A stretch of 6,933 nucleotides of DNA from Methanothrix sp. (GTDB taxonomy: Archaea; Halobacteriota; Methanosarcinia; Methanotrichales; Methanotrichaceae): positions 1 to 6,933 of the forward strand of contig JAQTYS010000142.1 in NCBI GenBank assembly GCA_028688175.1. The letters run 5' to 3'. Positions 1 to 5,667 of this stretch are shown one piece after another. The notes beneath the pieces are model-generated. The model was not told the origin of the DNA, did no database searches, and saw only the letters and a list, made by a program, of their open reading frames with translations. The position numbers were made by a program, and so were the translations under genes. How positions within the stretch are numbered: the first letter of the stretch is position 1; the number at the start of each line of letters is the position of its first letter.

Positions 1-2
1 AT

Positions 3-335
3 GTGGGAGAGACGAATGAGTCAGTCCTGGGAACGGCAACGGACGCTGATGCGGCAAAGGCTCTTGGCGAGTGCAAAATTCCCTTGCTGCGAAGCGGAGC
101 TATCGGCGGATTGAACGGCCTTCTGGCGGGGATGGCACCACTGTATGATCTGCGCGGCTTCTGCTTGCTGGCTACCAGCTCAGGATCCGACCCCGTGGAC
201 ATCCGGGCGGCAAATAACCTGCTTTATGCCATAAATGAGCTTCTTCACCTTGACATTGACATTACTCTCATGGAGCCTGTGATAGAGGAGCCGCAAGAGG
301 CTGTAACTTATGAGGTAGATATGAATTACCGTTAA
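3..335 (+). CDS. PAC2-family protein (proteasome assembly chaperone-like), C-terminal part only
   Basis: This is the 3' end of a gene that begins before the window; the frame is open to the left edge, so the GTG at position 3 is probably internal. The visible 110 residues carry the C-terminal signature of the PAC2/COG1938 family: a glycine-rich G-x-I-x-GLNGLL stretch (residues 33-41 of the fragment), then a hydrophobic strand ending in LLATSSGSDPVD, then an alanine-rich helix and a 'LDIDI' strand. The family includes eukaryotic proteasome assembly chaperones and the archaeal Pba proteins, which bind 20S proteasome subunits; older annotations call some members ATP-grasp-like. The protein ends in N-Y-R, a penultimate tyrosine reminiscent of the HbYX proteasome-docking tail, although Asn stands where a hydrophobic residue is expected. 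The TAA stop shares three bases with the stop of the convergent DUF89 gene. The family call is good; the exact subfamily and function cannot be settled from the fragment. Confidence 0.78.
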   Translation: MGETNESVLGTATDADAAKALGECKIPLLRSGAIGGLNGLLAGMAPLYDLRGFCLLATSSGSDPVDIRAANNLLYAINELLHLDIDITLMEPVIEEPQEAVTYEVDMNYR

Positions 336-1195
336 ATCGATTTTGCCACCAGAGTTCCTTTCGGCACTCCAATAACCATGGCTACAGGCTCACATTTGGC
401 TCTCAGAAGGTATACGAGCCGACCCGACAGCCGCTCTTCAAACTCAGAGATGGTCTCGAAGTTTCCCATGCCTTTGGACAATATCAGCCAGTTTGGATCG
501 AACAATAGGGTGCGAGCCTCAGGCTCAAGGTGCTCTTGGGCCGTTCCTACTACATTTCCAGTAGCAATGACCTTAAGATCCATATCGGTCATGGCGCATA
601 GCTCCTTTGCGGTAACATCATTGAGAACCGGCTCAGACTTTGATCCCACTACCACTTGCTTTCCCATCTTGCCAAGCTTCTCGATTACAAAGAGGTCAAA
701 TACCGCTTCTCCGCAATTATCCGTGAGATAAAAGATATTGTTGAAGCTGAGTAGACGCCTCTTAACCTCGCTGATATCGCCATGCAGCTTTTCACATAGC
801 GTATTTTGAAAGACTCCAGCAAATGTCTTGTTATCGAAATCGTGGCCCTTGACCCCAAACTCCATTGAATTTGCGGCAGCAGCAATGCGAATTAACGCTT
901 CTATCTTGTCACTGGCTTTTTCATAAAACTCTTCAGCCACGGGCAAAAGGTCCATTGCCACACGGTTGCTCTCTTCTTTCAACCTCTGGTACGGATCAGA
1001 ATTTTCACTGCGTCGTTTAATGATGTTCTCTCTCTCTGTTCCCACCAGCGCCGGAACTCCACCCTTGTGGCACGCCATGTAGTCCAGCAGTTCCTCCATG
1101 GCCGCCTTCTTCTTCTCCTCCTCCTCTGAGGAAAAGACGAGGTCGCACTCGAACTTGGCCCGGTCCAGGATACAGGGATAGCAGTTGGAGGCCAT
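332..1195 (-). CDS. DUF89 (ARMT1-like) metal-dependent phosphatase, stand-alone archaeal type
   Basis: This is a likely metal-dependent phosphatase of the DUF89 damage-control family, whose studied members hydrolyse sugar phosphates and other reactive phospho-metabolites. From the ATG at 1195 (287 aa) the visible motifs are an N-terminal CYPC pair (C5, C8) typical of the short archaeal subfamily, the metal-site DNCGE (159-163), KSEPVLND (186-193), SKGMGNFE (240-247) and KCEPVA (267-272). These are the conserved blocks of the fold in the expected order, so the protein looks intact. A GTG at 1210 would add five residues and overlap the upstream gene by 13 nt. The ATG lies 2 nt after that gene's stop, with AGGTGG about 11 nt before it. 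I prefer the ATG, but neither start has ideal ribosome-binding spacing. It is the last gene of the - strand cluster, after AMP phosphorylase and a deacetylase-fold gene, so a role in cleaning up phosphorylated sugars is an inference from context. The substrate is unknown. Confidence 0.9.
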   Translation of the reverse strand: MASNCYPCILDRAKFECDLVFSSEEEEKKKAAMEELLDYMACHKGGVPALVGTERENIIKRRSENSDPYQRLKEESNRVAMDLLPVAEEFYEKASDKIEALIRIAAAANSMEFGVKGHDFDNKTFAGVFQNTLCEKLHGDISEVKRRLLSFNNIFYLTDNCGEAVFDLFVIEKLGKMGKQVVVGSKSEPVLNDVTAKELCAMTDMDLKVIATGNVVGTAQEHLEPEARTLLFDPNWLILSKGMGNFETISEFEERLSGRLVYLLRAKCEPVAMVIGVPKGTLVAKSI

Positions 1196-1197
1196 CC

Positions 1198-2043
1198 TCA
1201 AGACGGCCACCTACCAGCTAAGACCCGAATAACATCAGGAATTACCCTTTCCGCCACATGCACACACGAGCCGCCACTGAGCACATAAACCAATCCCCGA
1301 TCGCCCACTGCATCCATTATCAATTGCGTCATCCTGGGATAGGCTTCAAAGGTGAGATTGAAGCCCCCGTAATCATCCTGGTGAGAGTCATGGCCGAAGA
1401 TGACAAAGGCCATCTGAAAGTCAAAATCCTTGGCCAATTGCAGGGCGCACTTTAAAGCGTCCAGGAACCTCTCATTGTTGCCGCCAAAGGTGAGGCCGAT
1501 GTCGTAGTTGTTCTTTAAGGGATCATGCTCCTCACCGGTGCCGCTGTGCATGTTAATATGAAATACGTCGGCATCATCTTTGAAAAAGTCGCGCGTGCCG
1601 TCGCCAAAATGGGGATCCACATCCACGATGAGGAAGCGGCGCAGTCCCATCTGGCGCAGACGCAGCATCGTGATCGCCACGTCATTGAAGTAGCAAAAGC
1701 CCCAGCAACTGCCCCGCGAGGCATGGTGTCCGGCAGTTCCGGTATAGGCAAAGGCCCTGCGGGCTTTGCCTTCGGCCACCATCTCTGCCGCCATCATTAC
1801 GCTACCTGCGGAGAGCATTGCCACCTCTTTGTATGGATCCCCTTCCATATTGGCCATATGGGCCGGCGTATGGGCCTCTGCTACCAGTTCCAATGGTGCA
1901 GGCCTTGCCTTAAAGACCTGCACCTCCACGCCATCCACCAGACCCGACTGCATGAGCTTCTCGAATGACGGCTGGATTCTCTCTTTTAGTACGCTAAATC
2001 CCCGCTTTCCGAAATCCTCATGATAGGTAATTGCGACCAACAT
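1198..2043 (-). CDS. Histone deacetylase / acetylpolyamine amidohydrolase superfamily protein with altered active-site tyrosine
   Basis: This 281-aa protein has the arginase/deacetylase fold of HDAC, AcuC and acetylpolyamine amidohydrolase enzymes, which use zinc to remove acetyl or acyl groups from amines. Visible active-site elements are the GHH dyad (H106, H107), followed by GFCYFNDVAI; the zinc-binding DVDPH (ligands D143 and H145), followed by GDGT; and the third zinc ligand D219 in FGHDSH. Two positions differ from classical enzymes. The second His of the usual DxHH is Phe146, and the usual GGGGY-type loop reads SGGSC, placing Cys260 where the transition-state tyrosine belongs. Zinc binding should be intact, but the chemistry may differ or be weak. 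ATG 2043 has AGAGGG 8 nt upstream. The gene lies 24 bp after AMP phosphorylase and abuts the DUF89 gene, so co-transcription is likely. Possible substrates include acetylated protein lysines, polyamines or small metabolites; the sequence does not decide. The fold call is firm and the activity uncertain. Confidence 0.9.
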   Translation of the reverse strand: MLVAITYHEDFGKRGFSVLKERIQPSFEKLMQSGLVDGVEVQVFKARPAPLELVAEAHTPAHMANMEGDPYKEVAMLSAGSVMMAAEMVAEGKARRAFAYTGTAGHHASRGSCWGFCYFNDVAITMLRLRQMGLRRFLIVDVDPHFGDGTRDFFKDDADVFHINMHSGTGEEHDPLKNNYDIGLTFGGNNERFLDALKCALQLAKDFDFQMAFVIFGHDSHQDDYGGFNLTFEAYPRMTQLIMDAVGDRGLVYVLSGGSCVHVAERVIPDVIRVLAGRWPS

Positions 2044-2051
2044 TTTTTGTG

Positions 2052-2057
2052 CCCTCT
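2052..2057 (-). promoter_or_regulatory. Ribosome binding site of the deacetylase-fold gene
   Basis: On the - strand this reads AGAGGG and ends 8 nt before the ATG at 2043. It lies in the 24-bp spacer after AMP phosphorylase and supports that start. No promoter-like element fits in this short gap, so the gene is probably translated from a polycistronic message. Confidence 0.6.
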
Positions 2058-2067
2058 AACGCCATTT

Positions 2068-3582
2068 CTATAGCTCGGTGATCCTGGGGTATCTCTCCAG
2101 CAGCATACCCTCGACAACGATCGGCATCTGCCTATTGGCATCCTTTACGGCGCTCTCCAGCTGCCAATCTGAAGAGGAGCAGATGGTGATCAAAGGCTCA
2201 CCCTTCTTCACTCTCTCACCCATCTTCCGGTGGATAATTACTCCTGCCTTCTTGTCTGCAGGAGCGCCGGCCATGCGAGCCAGCTCCACCAGCCGTTTAT
2301 TGTAGAAGGCCACGATATAGCCTCCTGTCGGGGCTAGAATATCTTCACAGTTGTCCCCTATGGCAATCTCCTCGCTCTTCACCTGGGGATTGCCGCCCTG
2401 GGCCTCTATGATCTCCATGAGCTTTTGATGGGCTTTTCCGCTGGTGAGAATTTCCTCCGCAGCTTTGTAGCCATCACCGCGCCCGGCGACTCCTCCCATC
2501 TCCAGCAAAATGCCGGCCAGTGAGAGGCTCTTTTCCTTCAGGCTGTTCGGGCCCTCTTTATTCTCCAGGACACTGAGGGCTTCGCGTACCTCCACGGCCG
2601 GACCAATGGTTCGGCCAACCGGCGAACCGCCGAAGGTCATGGCACATTCCACCCGAATGCCCAGGCGCCCTCCCAGATCGATGAGGTCTTTAGCTAAAGT
2701 TCGACCCGATTCGGAAGTGGCCAGCTTTGTGCCGGGACCTACTGGCATGTCCACCACAACAGCATCTGCACCTACAGCTCCTTTCTTGGCCATGATGGAG
2801 GCTAGCATCTGGCTGTAGGGATCTACGGAAAGAGCGTATTCTGCTTTAATCAGCTTGTCATCGGCCGGGGCAATGTTAGTCGCTCCACCCCAGACAATGA
2901 CCCCGCCCACCTTCTCAGTGAGTTCTTTGATCTCTTCGGCATTGAACTCCACGGGCGCCAGTATTTCCATAAGGTCCGCGGTTCCGCCGGCACCGGTGAT
3001 GGCTCGGGAACTGGTCTTGGGAATAAGAAGGCCGGCGGCCGCGACTATCGGCACCACCAGCAAAGAGACCTTATTGCCGGGAACGCCTCCAATGCTGTGC
3101 TTGTCCATGACAGGATGAGTGTCGAAGTGAATTCGCTCACCTGTATCAATCATGGCCTTGGTCAAATAATATACCTCCTCTGAGTCCATATTATGGATAT
3201 AGGAGGCAGTGACGTATGCTGAAAGCTCTATCTCACTGAGGTTATTATCCACAATATCCTGTACGATAGTCCGGATCTGCTCCTCTGTGAGCTTTTTCTT
3301 ATCCATTATGCTTTTTATATAGCAGAGAGAGGCGGGCTTGGGTGCAGGTAGAACATCCACACTGACGGGATTCTTCAGGTCTTTTAGAGCCTCTGTGAAG
3401 ATGCCTATCTCCCCTGCCTTGACCATCTCCATTGTGACGTCGAGAAGGGCTGTAGTCGCGGCGCCCTTTGTTCTCACCCTGACCCGATCACCGGGATTAA
3501 GACCTCTTTCTCTGGCATCCACTGCGTTAAGCATGATCTTATGCTGACCAATCTCGATATCAAAAGGACGAACCTGCAACAT
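2068..3582 (-). CDS. deoA: AMP phosphorylase (nucleoside 5'-monophosphate phosphorylase)
   Basis: This 504-aa enzyme is predicted to convert AMP (also CMP or UMP) and phosphate to free base and ribose-1,5-bisphosphate, the first step of the archaeal AMP pathway that feeds ribose-1,5-bisphosphate isomerase and type III RubisCO. Residues 1-85 form the extra N-terminal domain that separates archaeal AMP phosphorylases from bacterial thymidine phosphorylases. The thymidine phosphorylase-family core follows: KHSIGGVPGNK (161-171), signature SSRAITGAGGTADLME (191-206), SVDPYSQML with D254 near the expected catalytic acid (252-260), MTFGGSPVGRTIGPAVE (315-331), and the C-terminal domain from about 410 with GVIIHRKMGERVKKGEPL (447-464). 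Length and motifs are normal and nothing looks broken. ATG 3582 has a good ribosome binding site. The isomerase and RubisCO genes are not in the window. The deacetylase-fold and DUF89 genes follow closely. Thymidine phosphorylase is the alternative name given by some annotations; the N-terminal domain argues for AMP phosphorylase. Confidence 0.95.
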   Translation of the reverse strand: MLQVRPFDIEIGQHKIMLNAVDARERGLNPGDRVRVRTKGAATTALLDVTMEMVKAGEIGIFTEALKDLKNPVSVDVLPAPKPASLCYIKSIMDKKKLTEEQIRTIVQDIVDNNLSEIELSAYVTASYIHNMDSEEVYYLTKAMIDTGERIHFDTHPVMDKHSIGGVPGNKVSLLVVPIVAAAGLLIPKTSSRAITGAGGTADLMEILAPVEFNAEEIKELTEKVGGVIVWGGATNIAPADDKLIKAEYALSVDPYSQMLASIMAKKGAVGADAVVVDMPVGPGTKLATSESGRTLAKDLIDLGGRLGIRVECAMTFGGSPVGRTIGPAVEVREALSVLENKEGPNSLKEKSLSLAGILLEMGGVAGRGDGYKAAEEILTSGKAHQKLMEIIEAQGGNPQVKSEEIAIGDNCEDILAPTGGYIVAFYNKRLVELARMAGAPADKKAGVIIHRKMGERVKKGEPLITICSSSDWQLESAVKDANRQMPIVVEGMLLERYPRITEL

Positions 3583-3589
3583 GCAAAAG

Positions 3590-3595
3590 ACCTCT
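3590..3595 (-). promoter_or_regulatory. Ribosome binding site of AMP phosphorylase
   Basis: On the - strand this reads AGAGGT, 7 nt before the ATG at 3582. It is a good match to the anti-Shine-Dalgarno sequence at normal spacing, and it fixes the start of the AMP phosphorylase gene. Confidence 0.7.
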
Positions 3596-3604
3596 TCATA
3601 TACA

Positions 3605-3617
3605 ATTTATAATAAAT
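3605..3617 (-). promoter_or_regulatory. AT-rich palindrome with TATA-like core between nucleotidyltransferase and AMP phosphorylase genes
   Basis: The 38-bp spacer holds a perfect 13-bp inverted repeat, ATTTAT-A-ATAAAT, in otherwise moderately GC-rich surroundings. Read on the - strand it resembles an archaeal TATA box and could start a separate message for AMP phosphorylase and the genes after it. However, a start about 25 nt downstream would fall almost at the ATG and exclude the ribosome binding site. It could instead be part of a weak terminator for the upstream gene or a regulator site. The palindrome is certain; its role is not. Confidence 0.35.
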
Positions 3618-3620
3618 GTT

Positions 3621-4541
3621 TTAGCTTTCCAACATGGTTAGTGATCTGATCCATTCACCGCGGGCCTCTCGTGTGGTTCCCACAACCAACCTAAGGCCCT
3701 GAGCAGTCTCTTCCAGCACGCCTTTGGCCTCAATAGTCTCGCCGGGCAGTGCCTGGCCGGCATAGGTATGAGAATAGCAGAATATCTCTTTTACCTCAGG
3801 GTGATCCAGATGGAAGATGGCGGGACTATCAAAGGCGAAATCGGCATTTGTTACTCTGGCTTCTATCCTACCCTCTCCAGCCGGTTTTCCGACGGGCTGC
3901 GTTTGTATCTGATTCCAATCACGGGTGAAGAGAAGGTCAAAATAGGTGCCATTGATCATGCCTCGATTTCCTTTGCGCTTCTCATGCCGCATGAATTCCT
4001 CGAAACTGATCTCCGGCTTTCGCTTGGAGTAGATCTTCCTCCAGGTTGGCTCGTCTAGATCGCCAATTATTCCTTTTGCCTTGGCCCGGGCCACGATATC
4101 CCTGGCTTTCCACCAAAGAGGGCCATAAACTACAAAATCGATATCTGAGCTGGGACTGTCGAGACCCACCAGCATAGACCCGGTGATGCCCATCTGCTCC
4201 CACGGCACTCCTGCTTCTGCCAGCAGGACGGCAATCTTGCCAACTCTCGGGTCGCGCTTTGCCACGGATAAAAGGCCCTCGGACGGCTGATAGATCCTCT
4301 GCACTTCTGATAGGGGAACCACATGCAGGTCCTGGGCCCAATCCGGTCGCTCTCGCCTGAGAAATTCATAGGCCGGATCGAAGTCCATCTTTCGATAGCG
4401 GATGCCTTCGGCCTCGCGCTCTCCTGCGGCATCGGGAATATAACGGAGCATTGAGCGAAGACCATTGGGGTGGCTGTAGTCGGCCACCGCAAAGATCCAT
4501 CCTTCATTGGTAGCAAAGAAGTCTCTGATCCTGGCCCTCAC
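3621..4541 (-). CDS. Predicted nucleotidyltransferase (COG1665-like), uncharacterised
   Basis: This 306-aa protein contains a DNA polymerase beta-type nucleotidyltransferase core: GS at 121-122 in GITGSMLVGLDSPSSDIDF, acidic pair D133 and D135, and a probable third carboxylate D202 in YFDLLF. All three metal-binding acids are therefore present and the enzyme should be active. Residues 1-115 precede the core and resemble the conserved N-terminus of archaeal COG1665 proteins (WIFAVADY, then PDAAGER). The last 80 residues look strand-rich, perhaps a small beta-barrel such as an OB fold. No substrate is known to me; a nucleic acid or protein target is possible. It starts with GTG (4541) overlapping the TsaC stop as GTGA, so it is probably translationally coupled to TsaC; GAAGG lies about 8 nt before the start. 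The coupling hints at a role near tRNA modification or translation, but this is inference. The family call is good and the function unknown. Confidence 0.85.
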   Translation of the reverse strand: MRARIRDFFATNEGWIFAVADYSHPNGLRSMLRYIPDAAGEREAEGIRYRKMDFDPAYEFLRRERPDWAQDLHVVPLSEVQRIYQPSEGLLSVAKRDPRVGKIAVLLAEAGVPWEQMGITGSMLVGLDSPSSDIDFVVYGPLWWKARDIVARAKAKGIIGDLDEPTWRKIYSKRKPEISFEEFMRHEKRKGNRGMINGTYFDLLFTRDWNQIQTQPVGKPAGEGRIEARVTNADFAFDSPAIFHLDHPEVKEIFCYSHTYAGQALPGETIEAKGVLEETAQGLRLVVGTTREARGEWIRSLTMLES

Positions 4542-5110
4542 GATATCGCCTTCATTACCTTTTCAAGGCCTGCACCAGGACGAATTATCTCTCGCTTCTG
4601 CAGATCCAGCAGAGTTGATGATTGTCCGTATTTGCATTTTCCCCCATCCACAACGGCGTCCACTCGATCCCGGATATCCGGGGAGACGGAAGCTGCGGTT
4701 GTGGGTGGCAGGGCGCCTGTGCGGTTGGCGCTGGTGGAAGTGATGGGTCCGGCCAGATCGATGATCCTTAAAGCGGTCTCATGATCTGGGTATCTGATGC
4801 CGACCAACGGTGAGCCGGCGGTGAGTATATCCGGCACGATAGGCTTTTTCCTGACCAGAACGGAAACGGGCCCCGGCAAGAGCTGCTCGAGAAGGTCCAG
4901 ATCATCTCGGCTCACCTGTGCAACGTTCATCAGCATGTCAAAGTTGGAGACTGCCAGGAAGATAGGCTTGGATAGGGGCCTTTTCTTAATCTGAAAGACC
5001 CTCATCACCGCTTGCTCGTCAAGAGCATTGGCGCCCAGGCCGTAAACGGTCTCGGTAGGGTATACTATAATACCTCCACCAATTACATAGCGAGCTGCAC
5101 TGGCGATCAT
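4538..5110 (-). CDS. tsaC: L-threonylcarbamoyladenylate synthase (TsaC/YrdC/Sua5 family), single-domain
   Basis: This enzyme is predicted to make threonylcarbamoyl-AMP from threonine, bicarbonate and ATP. The Kae1-containing complex then transfers the threonylcarbamoyl group to A37 of ANN-decoding tRNAs (t6A). The 190 residues span one YrdC domain. Visible motifs are YPTETVYGLG (17-26), KKRPLSKP (42-49) of the nucleotide- and threonine-binding basic patch, LPGPVS (78-83), GIRYPDH (104-110), STSAN (125-129), STLLDL (165-170) and RPGA (177-180). There is no Sua5 C-terminal domain, so this is the short TsaC form. Other t6A genes are not in the window. ATG 5110 overlaps the aMBF1 stop as ATGA, and the next gene overlaps this stop as GTGA. 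No strong ribosome binding site precedes the ATG, so translation probably depends on coupling to aMBF1. Confidence 0.95.
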   Translation of the reverse strand: MIASAARYVIGGGIIVYPTETVYGLGANALDEQAVMRVFQIKKRPLSKPIFLAVSNFDMLMNVAQVSRDDLDLLEQLLPGPVSVLVRKKPIVPDILTAGSPLVGIRYPDHETALRIIDLAGPITSTSANRTGALPPTTAASVSPDIRDRVDAVVDGGKCKYGQSSTLLDLQKREIIRPGAGLEKVMKAIS

Positions 5111-5604
5111 TTCTCAGTTTTCCGTTTGATGCTGGCAATATCTCCTAAAGTCAATCCACGGCCTGAACTGCCGGACTTGACACGAGTCTCGCTCACCTGA
5201 TCGGATAGTTGGATCTTTAGCTCTTTCTCGAGCTTTTTCCTAATTCCATCCTCTGGAGAGATCTCCTCTCGCTCGATCTTCTTTAATAGAGTCGCCTTCT
5301 CTTTAATACGCCCTCCCAGTTCTTCTGGAGAGAGGCCCAGTCCCTCCCGCGCCTCCCTTATCTTGCGCCCGAAATCCGGAACCATCTCTGCCAAGTCCTT
5401 GAAATGGTCGCGTGGTTTAGGCCGAGGTACTGTGAAGGCCCTCTCCGCAGGAACCATCTTCTTGGGAACCAAAGACCATTTGTCTTCCGGTTTTCCAAAG
5501 CGCGCACAGCTCTTACATACCTCCATCGTTGAGCGGTCGATCACGATCTTTTGGGGTGCTCCTGAGATCTCAGCGCCGCAAATCTCGCATTGCTTCTCTG
5601 TCAT
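5107..5604 (-). CDS. mbf1: Archaeal multiprotein bridging factor aMBF1 (zinc ribbon plus helix-turn-helix)
   Basis: This 165-aa protein has the aMBF1 architecture: an N-terminal zinc ribbon with CEIC (C6, C9) and CKSC (C30, C33), a basic proline-rich linker, a Cro/C1-type helix-turn-helix at about 77-131 (DFGRKIREAREGLGLSPEEL onward), and the family's C-terminal tail GLTLGDIASIKRK. Eukaryotic MBF1 bridges activators and TBP; archaeal MBF1 has been reported to bind the small ribosomal subunit through its helix-turn-helix, so a translation-linked role is likely. It is the first gene of the - strand cluster, divergent from pan, and overlaps TsaC by 4 nt. ATG 5604 fits the start of the zinc ribbon. 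A TATA-like stretch about 30 nt upstream implies a very short or absent 5' leader, consistent with the lack of a good ribosome binding site. Nothing is missing from the protein. Confidence 0.93.
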   Translation of the reverse strand: MTEKQCEICGAEISGAPQKIVIDRSTMEVCKSCARFGKPEDKWSLVPKKMVPAERAFTVPRPKPRDHFKDLAEMVPDFGRKIREAREGLGLSPEELGGRIKEKATLLKKIEREEISPEDGIRKKLEKELKIQLSDQVSETRVKSGSSGRGLTLGDIASIKRKTEK

Positions 5605-5614
5605 TTCGGAAACC

Positions 5615-5620
5615 TTTATA
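5615..5620 (+). promoter_or_regulatory. Probable TATA box of pan
   Basis: TTTATA at 5615-5620, preceded by purine-rich GGAAACC resembling a BRE, would place the transcription start near 5643-5645. This leaves about 24 nt of leader before the ATG at 5668, enough to contain its GGAG ribosome binding site. The geometry fits archaeal promoters, but it rests on spacing and one short motif. Confidence 0.5.
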
Positions 5621-5628
5621 GGGGTCGG

Positions 5629-5640
5629 AGTTTAATAATC
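5629..5640 (-). promoter_or_regulatory. Possible TATA box of the aMBF1-led gene cluster
   Basis: The - strand reads GATTATTAAACT here, preceded by ACAAA. Its centre lies about 30 nt before the aMBF1 ATG, so transcription would begin around 5605-5610 and give a leaderless or nearly leaderless message. The match to a TATA consensus is moderate. It overlaps the start region of the divergent pan promoter. Confidence 0.4.
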
Positions 5641-5658
5641 TTTGTAATTATGGATAGT

Positions 5659-5662
5659 GGAG
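5659..5662 (+). promoter_or_regulatory. Ribosome binding site that decides the pan start
   Basis: GGAG lies 5 nt before the ATG at 5668. The in-frame ATG at 5650 has only T-rich sequence before it and would sit close to the predicted transcription start. The 5668 start is therefore preferred over 5650 or anything further upstream. Confidence 0.6.
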
Positions 5663-5667
5663 AAGGC

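Noticed and set aside
3..5. GTG as the true start of the PAC2-family gene.
   Set aside because: The frame is open to the window edge and the family's N-terminal half is absent, so the gene begins upstream.
378..731. A 117-codon + strand open frame inside the DUF89 gene.
   Set aside because: It is antisense to conserved DUF89 motifs and its translation has no recognisable features.
1525..1968. A 147-codon + strand open frame inside the deacetylase-fold gene.
   Set aside because: It is antisense to the zinc-site motifs of the real gene; its His- and Cys-rich look comes from reversed codons.
332..5604. A defence, toxin-antitoxin or mobile system around the nucleotidyltransferase.
   Set aside because: The nucleotidyltransferase is not of the short MNT/HEPN type, no HEPN partner, integrase, transposase or terminal repeat is present, and the neighbours are housekeeping archaeal genes.
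5612..5622. CTATAAAGG on the - strand as the aMBF1 TATA box.
   Set aside because: It lies only about 10 nt before the aMBF1 ATG, too close for a TATA box serving that start; the same bases fit better as the + strand pan TATA.
5590..5667. Longer pan starts (ATG 5590 or ATG 5650).
   Set aside because: 5590 would overlap the divergent aMBF1 gene and add hydrophobic residues foreign to PAN; 5650 lacks a ribosome binding site and sits too near the predicted transcription start.
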